NCBI GenBank assembly: GCA_017933995.1
Contig: JAGBKI010000056.1
Span: 27,994-91,993, forward strand
From: Bacteroidaceae bacterium
GTDB lineage: Bacteria; Bacteroidota; Bacteroidia; Bacteroidales; Bacteroidaceae
Reading direction: 5' to 3'
DNA: 64,000 nucleotides
The notes under the pieces were generated by a model that saw only the letters and a list, made by a program, of their open reading frames with translations, was not told where the DNA came from and did no database searches. A program made the translations under genes and the position numbers. Shown here one piece after another: positions 8,474 through 17,000 of the stretch. The number at the start of each line of letters is the position of its first letter. Position 1 is the stretch's first letter.

Positions 8474-9070
8474 TTACTTGTTTTCAAACCATTTGTTAAT
8501 CGCTGTGTCGTAATGACTGCTGACGGCAAAAGCGCGGGTGGCCAGTTCGCGCCGCTGCGCTTCGGTGGTGCGCGCTCCATGTTTTTTCAAGAGGCTCAGC
8601 AGCACGGGGTATTCTGCTTTTGAGGGTACGATGGCTACGTCGGCAAAGTTCTTGGCGGCGGCGCGGATAAGGCTGATGCCACCGATGTCGATTTTCTCGA
8701 TGATCTCCTGCGGCGTGCCGCCCTCGGCCACAGTCTGCTCGAAGGGGTAGAGGTCCACGATAACAAGGTCGATGGGCGTGATGCCGTAGCTGGCCATCTC
8801 GGAGCGGTCGGACGGCTCGTTTCGGCGAGCCAGAATGCCGCCGAAGATGAGCGGGTGGAGCGTCTTGACACGTCCGCCAAGAATGGAGGGGTAGCCCGTT
8901 ACGTCCTCCACGCGGTCGCAAGGATAACCAAGGCTTTCGATGAAAGCGTGGGTGCCGCCAGTAGAAAGGAAACGGACGCCAAGAGCGTGGAGGGTTGAGA
9001 GAATCTCGTCGAGACCGTCCTTGTGGTAAACGGAAATAAGGGCGGTGCGGATAGGTGTGGGTTCAGCCAT
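8474..9070 (-). CDS. purH: IMP cyclohydrolase domain protein (PurH N-terminal domain only)
   Basis: The protein matches the MGS-like IMP cyclohydrolase half of PurH, which closes the inosine ring in the last step of IMP synthesis. Landmarks are ISVYHKDGL, FLSTGGT, GGRVKTLHPLIFGGILARR and IDIGGISLIRAAAKNF. It ends at YDTAINKWFENK, just where the AICAR formyltransferase domain would start in the usual ~500-residue enzyme. Only 14 bases separate the stop from mreB, so no remnant of the second domain follows. The start chosen (MAEPTPIRTALISVY) fits family alignments better than the upstream MLTAG. The formyltransferase step must be encoded elsewhere. The neighbourhood purH-mreB is standard for the order. 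Confidence 0.85.
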   Translation of the reverse strand: MAEPTPIRTALISVYHKDGLDEILSTLHALGVRFLSTGGTHAFIESLGYPCDRVEDVTGYPSILGGRVKTLHPLIFGGILARRNEPSDRSEMASYGITPIDLVIVDLYPFEQTVAEGGTPQEIIEKIDIGGISLIRAAAKNFADVAIVPSKAEYPVLLSLLKKHGARTTEAQRRELATRAFAVSSHYDTAINKWFENK

Positions 9071-9220
9071 TATGGTTGTTGTTGTGCTATCGGTATAGCC
9101 TGCCGTGAGCAAAAACGTTGGCAGAATAGGGCGCGGGCTAAAAGAACAGTGTTTTCACACCAGCACGATGCTGTGCGTTGTGCCTGCTTCCGCTTGCTCC
9201 GATAGCGGATATGAACGGCG

Positions 9221-9228
9221 CAAAAATA
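9221..9228 (-). promoter_or_regulatory. Bacteroidetes -7 box (TATTTTTG) upstream of purH-mre
   Basis: The minus-strand sequence TATTTTTG matches the TAnnTTTG element of Bacteroidetes promoters. It lies about 150 bases upstream of the purH start and is the best candidate promoter for the purH-mre operon. No clear -33 TTTG is visible. Confidence 0.5.
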
Positions 9229-9262
9229 CGTATTTTTTACTTAAAAAAACTTTCAAGGGGAT

Positions 9263-9293
9263 GAAAAAAGCCACCGCCCTCGGCAGGTGGCCT
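9263..9293 (-). terminator. Terminator downstream of the MG2 gene
   Basis: On the minus strand GCCACC and GGTGGC form a hairpin followed by six Ts (9264-9269). It would end transcription from the gene stopping at 9440. The rest of the 9071-9439 gap holds the purH promoter and leader, with no gene visible. Confidence 0.6.
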
Positions 9294-9439
9294 TGTTTTC
9301 ACGTGTGCTGACAGGTCGGTGGTACACATTGCGCCGCGCGCATTTCCGCTTATAGCTTAACTTCGTGGCAGTTTCGCATCCGATTCCCTGTGTGAGAAAT
9401 TCTGATTTCGCTGGTGGTGTAAAAGATACGCGCGGGCGG

Positions 9440-12031
9440 TCAGCGTTCGTAGTGGAGCAGGCCGCCGGTGGCGGTGACGCCGCGCGCGGAGATGCTGAGC
9501 GTCTGCCCCTCGTGCGAATTGCTGAAGAAGACGGCGGTGGCCTTGCCCTGGGCGTCGCTGGTGACGGAGGGGTTCCAGTAGAGCGTGCGTCGGTGGTCGT
9601 CGTCGGTGGGCGGCTCGACGGTGCGGTAGTCGGGGCTGTAGAAGGCGGCGGGCGGGGCGTAGCCGTGGACGGTGCGCTTCTCGACGCCTTTCTTGGTGCG
9701 GAAGAAGGAGAAGTCGGGGCGCGTGTAGAGGAAGACGGCGGTGGGGGCGAGGCCCAGCAGGTCGCCCGTGACGAGGATGCTGCTGCTGAGGAAGTTGCGC
9801 CACTGCGACGGGTCGCGCATCACGACGACGCTCTTCACCTCGTCGGCGAAAATCTGCGGCTGGTCGCCTTTCTTGAGTTGCATGAACAGTTCGTTGTCGA
9901 CGAAGACCATGGCGGGCCGCCCGGCGTAGCGGAACATATAGACGTCGGCGGAGGCCGTGCCGGTGTCGCCCAAGCACTGCAGGAGTTGCATGTACTGGCG
10001 GTCGGACGTGTCGAGCGAGGGGAAATAGTCGAACGACGGGTCGCGCTCGCGCAGCACGTCCCAGATGAGGCCGGGCTGGCCGCCGTTGTCCTTCTGGCGT
10101 TCGACGAGCTGCTCGATGTTGAAGTACTGCGTGGCGTGGCGCATCCCGGCGCGCTCGCCGCCCTGGTAGGAGAACTTGTTGCCGCGCAGGCCTCGGTAGC
10201 CCTGGTGCGTGACGACGGCCTCGCCCAGCAGGAAGGGCATTGTGGCGGGCGGCAGCGTGTCGTTCCACACGAAGATGTCGGCCTCGGTGTCGGCTGTGCC
10301 GGGGCGGGTGCGGGGCGGCTGTAGCGTGAGTTCCAAGGGCGAGAAGTGGCGTGGCTCGGGCAGGAACCAGCGGTCGAGCGTGACGCGGCTCCAGCGCAGC
10401 TTGCCGTCGACGCGCGTGCTGAACTGCGCCACCCAGTCGCCGGTGTAGTCCTCGCTGGAGCCGAAGGTGAAGCCGCCGAGGCTGTCGGTGACGACGTCGC
10501 CCGTCAGGCTGTATCCGTCGCGGTTGAACATGCGCAGGGCGAGCGTGGCGCCGGCGCGCGCCTGCTCGCGGTCGTTGTCCTTGAGCACGCGCCCGGAGAG
10601 TACCAGGCGGTCCTCGACGGGGTGGCGCAGGGCGAAACTGTCCGCCCCCGCCGCCACGGCGAAACTGTTGGCCGTCCAGCCCTGCACCATCAGCAGGTCG
10701 TCGAGCGCCTCGGCGCGCCCGGCCTCGCTCTGCTCGAAGTAGTAGGCGGGGTTGTGGACGTAGCCGCGCAGTTCGCTGGCGAGGAGCATCTCGGTGGCGA
10801 GGTCGGCCTCGGGGCTTGCGGCGGCGTCGCTGGCGGCCTCGCGCACGGCGAGCGAGAAAGTGGTCTGCACAGGCCGGCGGCGCACGTCGGTGAGGTACAT
10901 CTCCAGGGCGACGGGTTCGAGCGGGCCGTAGGTCTCGGCGTTCTGTCGCACGCGCATCGTGACGCGGCGGGCGGTGGGCGGCCCCCACACCAGGCGTCGC
11001 GCCAGGCTGCGCCCCGTGGCGTCGAAGAGTTCCACGCGGTTCACGCCGTCGCCCAGCAGGCGCCGCGCCACCTGTATCTCGACGGGCGCGCTGCCCACTG
11101 TGAGTGTGTCGAAATAGACCGCCTCGTCGCGGCACATCACGGCCAGCCCCAGCAGCGAGGGACGGACGTCGGCGCGCCGCTGCACGACGATGTCGAGGTC
11201 GCCGTCCATCCGCGCCGCGAGGGTGTAGCGCGCGGCGGTGTCGGGGCGGGGCAGGGCGAAACGCTCGCCCGCCACCTCGGCAAAGGCTTCGTCGCAGTCG
11301 GCGGGCAGTGTGAAGGCGCCGCGCCCCTCGTGGCGCGGGGCGGCGGTGAGCAGTTCGGTGCCGTCGGCGCGTAGGATGCGCAGCGTCTCGTCGAGCGGGT
11401 TGCCGCGCCGGTCGGTGAGGCTGAAGGCCACGCGCCCGGCCACTCCGGCCACGCGGCTGCCGCCCTCGGGGTAGAAGTCCAGTCGCCGCCCCTTGCGCCC
11501 GAAGTCGTAAGGGCGCGGGTGGTTGTGGCCCAGGTCGGCCTCGGCCTCGGGGCGTTCAATCTGCAGTTCGTCGCGCGCGGCGTCGGCCTTGCGGAACACC
11601 GGCACGACGCGCGAGAAACAAGCCTCCGCGCCCCAGTTGAGCATCTCGCGGGTGTAGGCGCGCACCTCGTAGAAGCGCCCGCCGCGCACGGGCAGGTCCA
11701 ACTTGAACTCGCCGTCGGCCTGGCCCAGGGAATCGACGCGCAGCAGTTTGCGCTCCACCAGTTCGCCGTCGGCGTCGAGCAGTTCCACGTAGAGCACGCG
11801 GCTCAGCGGCGCGGGCACCAGCGACGAGGCGCGCACGACGTAGGCTTTCAGCCACAGCGTCTCGCCCTCGAAATAGGCGTTGTTGTCGAGGTGGAGGTAT
11901 ACGGCCTCGCGCGGGTAGCGGTAGTCGAAGTCGGAGAGCGACGCGAAGTAGCGCGCCAGCCGCCCGAACTCGTCGGTCTGGGCGGGCAGGAGCGAGGGGA
12001 GGAGCAGCAGGAGGAGCAGGAGCCTTTTCAC
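9440..12031 (-). CDS. Large secreted MG2-domain (macroglobulin-like) surface protein
   Basis: The protein has 863 residues and starts with a clear signal peptide (Lys-Arg, then eight Leu, ending LLPAQ). From about residue 35, the stretch AVYLHLDNNAYFEGETLWLKAY is typical of the macroglobulin MG2 domain found in many Bacteroidetes surface proteins. Several beta-sandwich-like repeats follow, and the C-terminal third has a plug-like segment (LLQCLGDTGTASADVYMFRYAGRPAMVF). Such proteins are often annotated as hypothetical, or as carboxypeptidase-regulatory or TonB-plug-like. The role is unknown; a surface-exposed structural or transport accessory protein is likely. It is followed at 12080 by aroB in the same direction, an unrelated metabolic gene. 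GC content is high and uniform. Confidence 0.7.
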   Translation of the reverse strand: MKRLLLLLLLLPSLLPAQTDEFGRLARYFASLSDFDYRYPREAVYLHLDNNAYFEGETLWLKAYVVRASSLVPAPLSRVLYVELLDADGELVERKLLRVDSLGQADGEFKLDLPVRGGRFYEVRAYTREMLNWGAEACFSRVVPVFRKADAARDELQIERPEAEADLGHNHPRPYDFGRKGRRLDFYPEGGSRVAGVAGRVAFSLTDRRGNPLDETLRILRADGTELLTAAPRHEGRGAFTLPADCDEAFAEVAGERFALPRPDTAARYTLAARMDGDLDIVVQRRADVRPSLLGLAVMCRDEAVYFDTLTVGSAPVEIQVARRLLGDGVNRVELFDATGRSLARRLVWGPPTARRVTMRVRQNAETYGPLEPVALEMYLTDVRRRPVQTTFSLAVREAASDAAASPEADLATEMLLASELRGYVHNPAYYFEQSEAGRAEALDDLLMVQGWTANSFAVAAGADSFALRHPVEDRLVLSGRVLKDNDREQARAGATLALRMFNRDGYSLTGDVVTDSLGGFTFGSSEDYTGDWVAQFSTRVDGKLRWSRVTLDRWFLPEPRHFSPLELTLQPPRTRPGTADTEADIFVWNDTLPPATMPFLLGEAVVTHQGYRGLRGNKFSYQGGERAGMRHATQYFNIEQLVERQKDNGGQPGLIWDVLRERDPSFDYFPSLDTSDRQYMQLLQCLGDTGTASADVYMFRYAGRPAMVFVDNELFMQLKKGDQPQIFADEVKSVVVMRDPSQWRNFLSSSILVTGDLLGLAPTAVFLYTRPDFSFFRTKKGVEKRTVHGYAPPAAFYSPDYRTVEPPTDDDHRRTLYWNPSVTSDAQGKATAVFFSNSHEGQTLSISARGVTATGGLLHYER

Positions 12032-12079
12032 GGGGTTGGTGGATTGTGCTGGCGCGGTACGGCAGGCGGGTGCGTGGCG

Positions 12080-13114
12080 TCAGGTGTTGGTGTAGAAGTC
12101 GAGCATGTCCTCAATCTGGGCGTCGGTGGCGTGGCTGTCGAGGCGCAGGTGGCCGGGGGCTTCGAGCAGCGTGAAGTTGATGGCGCCGCCCGCGTTCTTC
12201 TTGTCGTGGCGCATCAGTTCGAGCAGGGCGGGGTAGTCGTCGCAGGTGAAGGCGAACGTGCCGTAGTGCTCGCGCACGAAGTTCCACGCCTGGCGCATCG
12301 CGTCCTCGGGGAACCCGGCCAGGCGGCACGACAGGTAGAGCTCGCACACCAGTCCCCAGGCCACCGCGTAGCCGTGCAGCACAGGCTGGCCGCGCCTCAG
12401 GGCGAGGCTCTCGAAGGCGTGGCCCACGGTGTGGCCCAGGTTGAGCGCCTTGCGCAGGCCGCGCTCGTGGGGGTCTTCGGCCACGATGGAGGACTTGACG
12501 TCGATGCTCTGGCGCACCATCTCCTGCAACCGCGTCAGGTCGGGGCGCGAGGGGTCGAAGCGCAGGTGGTCGAGCCACATCTCGCCGCCCCGCAGCAGGG
12601 CGTGCTTCAGCATCTCGGCGTAGCCCGACAGTACGTTGGGCGTGTCGAGCGTGCGCAGGAAGGAGGTGTCGATGACCACGGCCTCGCTGTCGCGGAAGGC
12701 GCCGATTTCGTTTTTCAGCCCCTCGAAGTTGATGCCCGTCTTGCCTCCCACGGCGGCGTCGACCATGGAGAGCAGCGTGGTGGGGATGTTGATGTAGCGA
12801 ATGCCGCGCTTGAAGGTGGCCGCCGCGAAGCCGCCCAGGTCGGTCACCATACCGCCGCCCAGGTTCACCAGCAGGGAGCGGCGCGACGCCCCGCCGCTGA
12901 CCAGCGCGCGCCACACGTCGGCGAGCGTGGCCAGTGTCTTGTGCGCGTCGGTGGGCGGAATGACCACGGGCAGCAGCGTGTCGGCCGCCGTGCCCAGCAG
13001 GGGGCGGCACAGGCGCGCCGTCGTCTCGTCCATCAGCAGGAAAGCCCTGTCGGCCCCTGCCGCCCCGAGCAGCCCCTGCAGCTCGGCGTGTATGTGTTGG
13101 GTGTAGTGGATCAT
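12080..13114 (-). CDS. aroB: 3-dehydroquinate synthase
   Basis: AroB carries out the second step of the shikimate pathway, converting DAHP to 3-dehydroquinate with NAD and a divalent metal. The 344 residues include LVNLGGGMVTDLGGFAAATF (NAD-binding) and YINIPTTLLSMVDAAVGGKTGIN. LNLGHTVGHAFES is the metal-binding His motif, with the metal-binding Glu just before KALNLGH. Length and motif order agree with a complete enzyme. A -7 promoter box lies about 35 bases upstream of the start, partly interleaved with the terminator of the next upstream gene. Confidence 0.96.
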   Translation of the reverse strand: MIHYTQHIHAELQGLLGAAGADRAFLLMDETTARLCRPLLGTAADTLLPVVIPPTDAHKTLATLADVWRALVSGGASRRSLLVNLGGGMVTDLGGFAAATFKRGIRYINIPTTLLSMVDAAVGGKTGINFEGLKNEIGAFRDSEAVVIDTSFLRTLDTPNVLSGYAEMLKHALLRGGEMWLDHLRFDPSRPDLTRLQEMVRQSIDVKSSIVAEDPHERGLRKALNLGHTVGHAFESLALRRGQPVLHGYAVAWGLVCELYLSCRLAGFPEDAMRQAWNFVREHYGTFAFTCDDYPALLELMRHDKKNAGGAINFTLLEAPGHLRLDSHATDAQIEDMLDFYTNT

Positions 13115-13149
13115 CTGTTAAAGTACGTGTAGAAGTCTCGGTAGCGCCG

Positions 13150-13157
13150 CAAAAATA
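13150..13157 (-). promoter_or_regulatory. -7 box (TATTTTTG) for aroB
   Basis: The minus strand reads TATTTTTG 36 bases before the aroB start, which fits a short leader. Confidence 0.55.
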
Positions 13158-13158
13158 C

Positions 13159-13192
13159 AAAAAAAGCGCGCCCGCGCGGTGGGGCGGGCGCC
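13159..13192 (-). terminator. Terminator after the 13245 gene
   Basis: On the minus strand a GC-rich stem (GCGCCCGC pairing with GCGGGCGC) is followed by seven Ts. It ends transcription of the upstream secreted-protein gene immediately before the aroB promoter. Confidence 0.7.
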
Positions 13193-13244
13193 TTTATTGG
13201 CCGGTAATGGGGCGGGAAAGAATGCGGAGCGCAAGGAGCGGGCG

Positions 13245-14264
13245 TCAGTCCCGCAGGTAGTAGCGCATATAGTCGTGCACCGCCCAGCCGTGAGCAGGAG
13301 AGTAGGTGCCTTCATAGAAGCGGGCGGTGAACTGACGCCCGTCGGCGGTGTAGAAAGGTGCGAAGAGGTCGTACTGGAGGCGGCGCACGAAGTGGCGGAA
13401 GTGCAGGAACGCCACATAGCGTGCCTCTGGGGCATCGGCGGGGAGCAGCAGTCGGGCGTCATAGCAGTAGTCTATGCCCTGCCTCTGCTGCACCGGGTGG
13501 AGCATCACGGAGAACGCCGCGCTGTCGGGGAGGGCGGGCTGCACGCGTTGCGTATAGTCGTTCAGTTCCTCGGTGAAATACTTTGTGCTGTACTGCGCGT
13601 AACTTTTCCAGTTGCCGTCGCAGTCGCCGACTTCCGCCATGTCCTTGTAGGAGAAATAATCGGGATAGCCTATTCGCCCGTAATTGCTGACAGCAAGCCC
13701 TTTGTCGCCGTAGTAGAGCCTTTGCAGATGGGGCGAGACGGTGAAGCCCATATACAGGTTGGGGTTGTGGAGGGCGAAGAGGTCACGGTTCTTGAACCAG
13801 TCCTTGATGTCGTTCGCGTACTTCCTTTCGTAACGGCGCATGAAGCGCTTGTCCTCGTTTCCTGCCGCGTCGTAGAAAGCGAGGGGGCGCACCTTGTCGT
13901 ACAGACTCCAAACCGCCCTGGCCGGACGCGCGCTGCGCTGGGCGGGATAGGCTTCGAGGGGCGACGTGATGAAGATGCCGTTCCGCATAAGCCCAGTCAC
14001 GGAGTCGAACTTCTCGTAAGGGTTGTGCGTGCTGCGGTCAGCGCAATGCTTGTAGAAGGAGTCCACGAGTTCTTGCTCGCCAACCTCCTCCGTGAAGTGC
14101 TTGCCGAATAAGTGGAGCGGCATCTTGCTGTGGTAGCGGTAGGTGTACAGTTCCTGGCAAGGCGCGGGCAGTCGGTCGGCGTCCACAAAGAGGATGGGCT
14201 GCGCCTTGGCAAGCAAAGGCAGGCAAAGCAGCGCGAGGAGCGGAAACTGGCGTGCGGGGAGCAT
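13245..14264 (-). CDS. Secreted protein of unknown function, paralogue of the next gene
   Basis: The 339-residue protein has a signal peptide (LLALLCLPLLAKAQ) and no domain I recognise. It is clearly related to the neighbouring 14402 gene. Both share a YMGFxxSP motif in the middle, an FSVxLh...ARLLLP / LRLLLP strand, and an ending of the form FxPxYTxDxRxxTxRxY...GWxxxDYxxxY. The conserved aromatic C terminus suggests a small globular extracytoplasmic domain that binds something. The two genes are about 137 bases apart, separated by a hairpin tract, so they arose by tandem duplication and then diverged strongly. Confidence 0.65.
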   Translation of the reverse strand: MLPARQFPLLALLCLPLLAKAQPILFVDADRLPAPCQELYTYRYHSKMPLHLFGKHFTEEVGEQELVDSFYKHCADRSTHNPYEKFDSVTGLMRNGIFITSPLEAYPAQRSARPARAVWSLYDKVRPLAFYDAAGNEDKRFMRRYERKYANDIKDWFKNRDLFALHNPNLYMGFTVSPHLQRLYYGDKGLAVSNYGRIGYPDYFSYKDMAEVGDCDGNWKSYAQYSTKYFTEELNDYTQRVQPALPDSAAFSVMLHPVQQRQGIDYCYDARLLLPADAPEARYVAFLHFRHFVRRLQYDLFAPFYTADGRQFTARFYEGTYSPAHGWAVHDYMRYYLRD

Positions 14265-14271
14265 AGTTTTT

Positions 14272-14402
14272 TGGGGAGTAGTTTTTTGGTTTTTTTGGAC
14301 TTGTAGGTTTTAGGTTCTTGCGTTCTTAGGTTTTTGCGTTATCGTAGGAACCCCTAAAAAACCAAAAACCTAAAAACTCAAAAACCTAAGAACCTATAGC
14401 CC
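14272..14402. repeat. CCTAAAAACC-type long hairpin between paralogues
   Basis: The left half is rich in GGTTTTTTGG / TAGGTTTT units and the right half in the complementary AAAACCTAAAAAC units, so the tract can fold into a single long A+T-rich hairpin. Shorter relatives lie at 16053-16127 and around 36843-36890. Confidence 0.65.
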
Positions 14403-15385
14403 TACGAACCTATGTACTCTTTCCTGTAAAAATCCAGGTAGTCCTCAATCCACCAGCCGCGTTTGTCGAACGTGACGCGGTAGTAGCGGCCTGTCATAAG
14501 GCGGTGGTCGGTGGTGTAGCAGGGCTGGAAAAGGTTGGGTCGCAGGCGGGTGACATACCAGCGCAGTTCGTCGAAAATTCTCCGTTCGCTTTCTTCCGGC
14601 TGAAGCGGGAGGAGCAGACGTAGGTCGTAGTTGCCGTTTCCCGTGTCGTACAGCAGAACGGAGAAAGTGACGGAAGTGTCACGCGCGGGCAACTTTGAGA
14701 GGGGGTGGCAGCCTGCCCTCGTCAGCTCAAGCCCCAGGTGGAACGCGCTGGTAGTCACGGAACCTGTCCACTCCCCATCAAGACTCGTACTGCCTAGTGT
14801 GGAAAAGTAATCCGCCGGGCCGAAGAAAGACTCGGAGTGCACCCACTCCCCACCGGCGAAACGGATGAGCAACGGGCAGGGGGAAAGGCGGAAACCCATA
14901 TAATAGGCCGGGGCGATATAGGCCACGACGTAGCCGTCGTACCAGCCAGCCAGTTTCGTGTAGGTGCTGTCAAGTCTGTCTTTCAAGTCGTCGCGCTGGT
15001 TCCCGTCTTTGTCATAAATATGGCCAAGATAGACCTTGCTGAACAGGTACCAGAATCCCCGCAGGCCGTCTCCCAGCCCGGCATAGGGTGCTTTTCTTAG
15101 CGGCGAGCGGTCCAGGATGGCTTCGTGCATCACGAACAGGGCGGAGTCGTGTCCGGCATACGGATGCACGAAGTGTGGCCGTTCCAAATGCGTGTAAAAC
15201 GAATCCGCCATTTCTTCCGCCGCCACGCTGTCGCAGAAGATCCGGTTAAGAACTGGGGTTGAACGCTTTACGTTATAATAATAGCGCGTCACGGATTCGT
15301 CCACGTCGTTCGGTATCATTATGCCCTGCGCGAGGCTGATGGCGGGCAGGAGCAGAAACAGCAGGATTATGGCAGACTTGTTCAT
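14402..15385 (-). CDS. Secreted protein of unknown function, paralogue of the 13245 gene
   Basis: The protein has 327 residues and a signal peptide (MNKSAIILLFLLLPAISLAQ). It shares with its downstream paralogue the central YYMGFRLSP, the FSVLLYDTG...LRLLLP block and the C-terminal FQPCYTTDHRLMTGRYY...GWWIEDYLDFY block. Otherwise the two are divergent. No catalytic motif is recognisable. The upstream gene starts 20 bases away. I would describe it as a Bacteroidales-type secreted protein without assigned function. Confidence 0.65.
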   Translation of the reverse strand: MNKSAIILLFLLLPAISLAQGIMIPNDVDESVTRYYYNVKRSTPVLNRIFCDSVAAEEMADSFYTHLERPHFVHPYAGHDSALFVMHEAILDRSPLRKAPYAGLGDGLRGFWYLFSKVYLGHIYDKDGNQRDDLKDRLDSTYTKLAGWYDGYVVAYIAPAYYMGFRLSPCPLLIRFAGGEWVHSESFFGPADYFSTLGSTSLDGEWTGSVTTSAFHLGLELTRAGCHPLSKLPARDTSVTFSVLLYDTGNGNYDLRLLLPLQPEESERRIFDELRWYVTRLRPNLFQPCYTTDHRLMTGRYYRVTFDKRGWWIEDYLDFYRKEYIGS

Positions 15386-15405
15386 TGTAGGGGTATATCT
15401 GATTA

Positions 15406-15987
15406 TTATTGTAGCGTGTATCCTAGTTGGATTGCCCTCTCTTCCATACTTAAACTCCCGGACACATATTGGTTATATCGTAAGGCTGAAGACTTTTGCA
15501 ACTCGTTGTATATGTAGAATTGTGAATACCCCATTTTCTCAGCGGCTGCAATGGCGGACAAATCTATTCGACTGGGATAACTACAAAAATCCACGACTTT
15601 ATATCGTTCTTCGCTAACATCTGCATAGGTGTCACCGTGGTTATGAATAAGAGTGTCATATCCTGGTATAATTGCATCGTTCAATTCGCCCTGCAAGTAA
15701 CTCGTTTTGATATATCCCGGATAATCTTCTGCACCGCCTGATTGTAAACTCAATCCCCATTCTACTTGTGTCATTCGTGCCATAAACTCAAAGAACTCTT
15801 TGTTTATTGCGGTTCCTTCCATTGCAAGGCCGCTTTCACCTTTTTCTCTAAATTCAAAACTCCCTTGTAGCTGGTGCATTTCAGATTCGCCTTCTATTTT
15901 GATGAAACTACAGCCAGAGGGGCTGGGTTCCTCTCTCAAGTAAACGCCTTGACTGTTAGATGTAAATCTTCCCTTCGTCTCCGCCAC
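15406..15987 (-). CDS. JAB/MPN-like putative metalloprotease domain protein
   Basis: This 193-residue protein has the pieces of a JAMM metal site in the right order: Glu76 in TQVEWG, His115-x-His117 in LIHNHGD, and Ser139-x-x-Asp142 in PSRIDLSAI. JAB-like domains of this kind occur in secreted or polymorphic-toxin-linked proteins. The spacing between the HxH and the SxxD is longer than in classical JAMM proteases, so zinc binding is inference. No signal peptide is seen. The predicted start is GTG within a region that another short frame also covers (see the ORF at 15956), so the true N terminus is uncertain. Codon use is more AT-rich than its neighbours, which hints at acquisition. Confidence 0.5.
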   Translation of the reverse strand: MAETKGRFTSNSQGVYLREEPSPSGCSFIKIEGESEMHQLQGSFEFREKGESGLAMEGTAINKEFFEFMARMTQVEWGLSLQSGGAEDYPGYIKTSYLQGELNDAIIPGYDTLIHNHGDTYADVSEERYKVVDFCSYPSRIDLSAIAAAEKMGYSQFYIYNELQKSSALRYNQYVSGSLSMEERAIQLGYTLQ

Positions 15988-16051
15988 CGTTTACAGCACA
16001 GGCCTGTACGGTCTTGAGGAATTTCTTGATGTCGCTTTTCTTGATTTTCAT
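15956..16051 (-). CDS. Possible 31-residue peptide overlapping the JAB-like gene start
   Basis: An ATG opens a short frame encoding a Lys-rich start (MKIKKSDIKKFLKTVQ), then ACAVNGGGDEGKIYI and a stop. It overlaps the first codons of the JAB-like gene in another frame. Two explanations fit. It may be the real N terminus of that gene separated by a frameshift. Or it may be a separate small peptide with a Gly-Gly site like the leaders of Bacteroidales peptide precursors. Confidence 0.3.
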   Translation of the reverse strand: MKIKKSDIKKFLKTVQACAVNGGGDEGKIYI

Positions 16052-16052
16052 G

Positions 16053-16127
16053 GTTTTGTTGGTTTTTGGGTTTGTAGGTTTTTAGGTTTCCGCGATGACG
16101 CATAAACCAAAGAACCTAAAAACCTAT
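16053..16127. repeat. CCTAAAAACC-type hairpin tract
   Basis: GGTTTTTGGGTTTGTAGG-like sequence on the left pairs with AACCTAAAAACC-like sequence on the right across a short loop. It is the same low-complexity family as 14272-14402. Confidence 0.6.
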
Positions 16128-16178
16128 GTTGTTCGGTACAAAAGTACTGTATATCGGGAGAATAGAAGCAAAGGCGGC

Positions 16179-17000
16179 TTATATTTTAATTTTGTCTGAC
16201 AGCGCATCGACGATACGCAAAAGGGAGGGGAAAGTAATGCTCCCGGCCTCGTAGAGCGCGGCGGCTTCTTGCAGCAGTTTGTTCACGCGCGGTTCAGTAG
16301 CTTTTTCGCAGAGTGCGTGCAGCAGTTCGCGGCGCACTTTGAGCGCGGTCTGGTATTGTTGCTCGGCGTGTAGGACGCTCGTTTGTCCGCCAGTCTTGCG
16401 GTAGTAGTGGAGGAAAGCGGGGAGGATGTGGAACCGCGCCCCGCTCAATGCGGCCTCGGCCCACAGTCTATAGTCTTCGGCATACGTATAGCCCTGTCTG
16501 TATGAAAGGCCGTGCCTGTCGAGGAACTCCTTTCGGAGCATCACGGTGGGGTGGAACAGGAAGTTGCCCTCAAGCAGACGCAGCCACGGCCTGTCCACCG
16601 CCCCGCCGGGCATACGTCTTTCCGCCCTGACGTCGCCGAAAGTCCTCATCCACGTCCCGCAGATGTCCGTCTGCGGGTGGGAAAGCATGAAGCCCGCCTG
16701 CACCATCAACCGGGCGGGGTGCATATAGTCGTCGGCGTCCATACGGGCGATGAGGGGGGCGCGGGCTGTTTGGAGGCCGAGGTTCAAGGCGGCGATATAG
16801 TTGTGCGGGCTGCGGAGGAGGACGAGGCGTTTGTCGGTGGCGAAGCGTCGCATCACCTCAAACGTGCCGTCGTCCGAGCCGTCGTCGATGACGATGAACT
16901 CGAACGTTCCGTAACTCTGCCGCAGCACGCTCCGAATGGCCGCGTCCACGGTGGCCTCGGCATTGCGTGCCACCATAACGACCGAGATTTCAGGTTTCAT
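16179..17000 (-). CDS. Family 2 glycosyltransferase
   Basis: The 273-residue protein begins with the GT-A nucleotide-sugar fold: ISVVMVARNAEATVDAAIRSVLRQSY, then FIVIDDGSDDGT, and the metal-binding DxD-like motif as MDADDYMHP. GYTYAEDYRLWAEAAL near residue 168 contains the acidic catalytic-region motif ED. It has no membrane segment. It most likely adds a sugar to a surface polysaccharide or lipopolysaccharide. Its start overlaps the end of the upstream GT4 gene by 11 bases, so the two belong to one transcription unit. Confidence 0.9.
   Translation of the reverse strand: MKPEISVVMVARNAEATVDAAIRSVLRQSYGTFEFIVIDDGSDDGTFEVMRRFATDKRLVLLRSPHNYIAALNLGLQTARAPLIARMDADDYMHPARLMVQAGFMLSHPQTDICGTWMRTFGDVRAERRMPGGAVDRPWLRLLEGNFLFHPTVMLRKEFLDRHGLSYRQGYTYAEDYRLWAEAALSGARFHILPAFLHYYRKTGGQTSVLHAEQQYQTALKVRRELLHALCEKATEPRVNKLLQEAAALYEAGSITFPSLLRIVDALSDKIKI

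Noticed and set aside
11519-13132. 537-codon plus-strand frame opposite aroB and the MG2 gene
   Set aside because: It spans two real minus-strand genes and the gap between them; composition is that of a complement frame.
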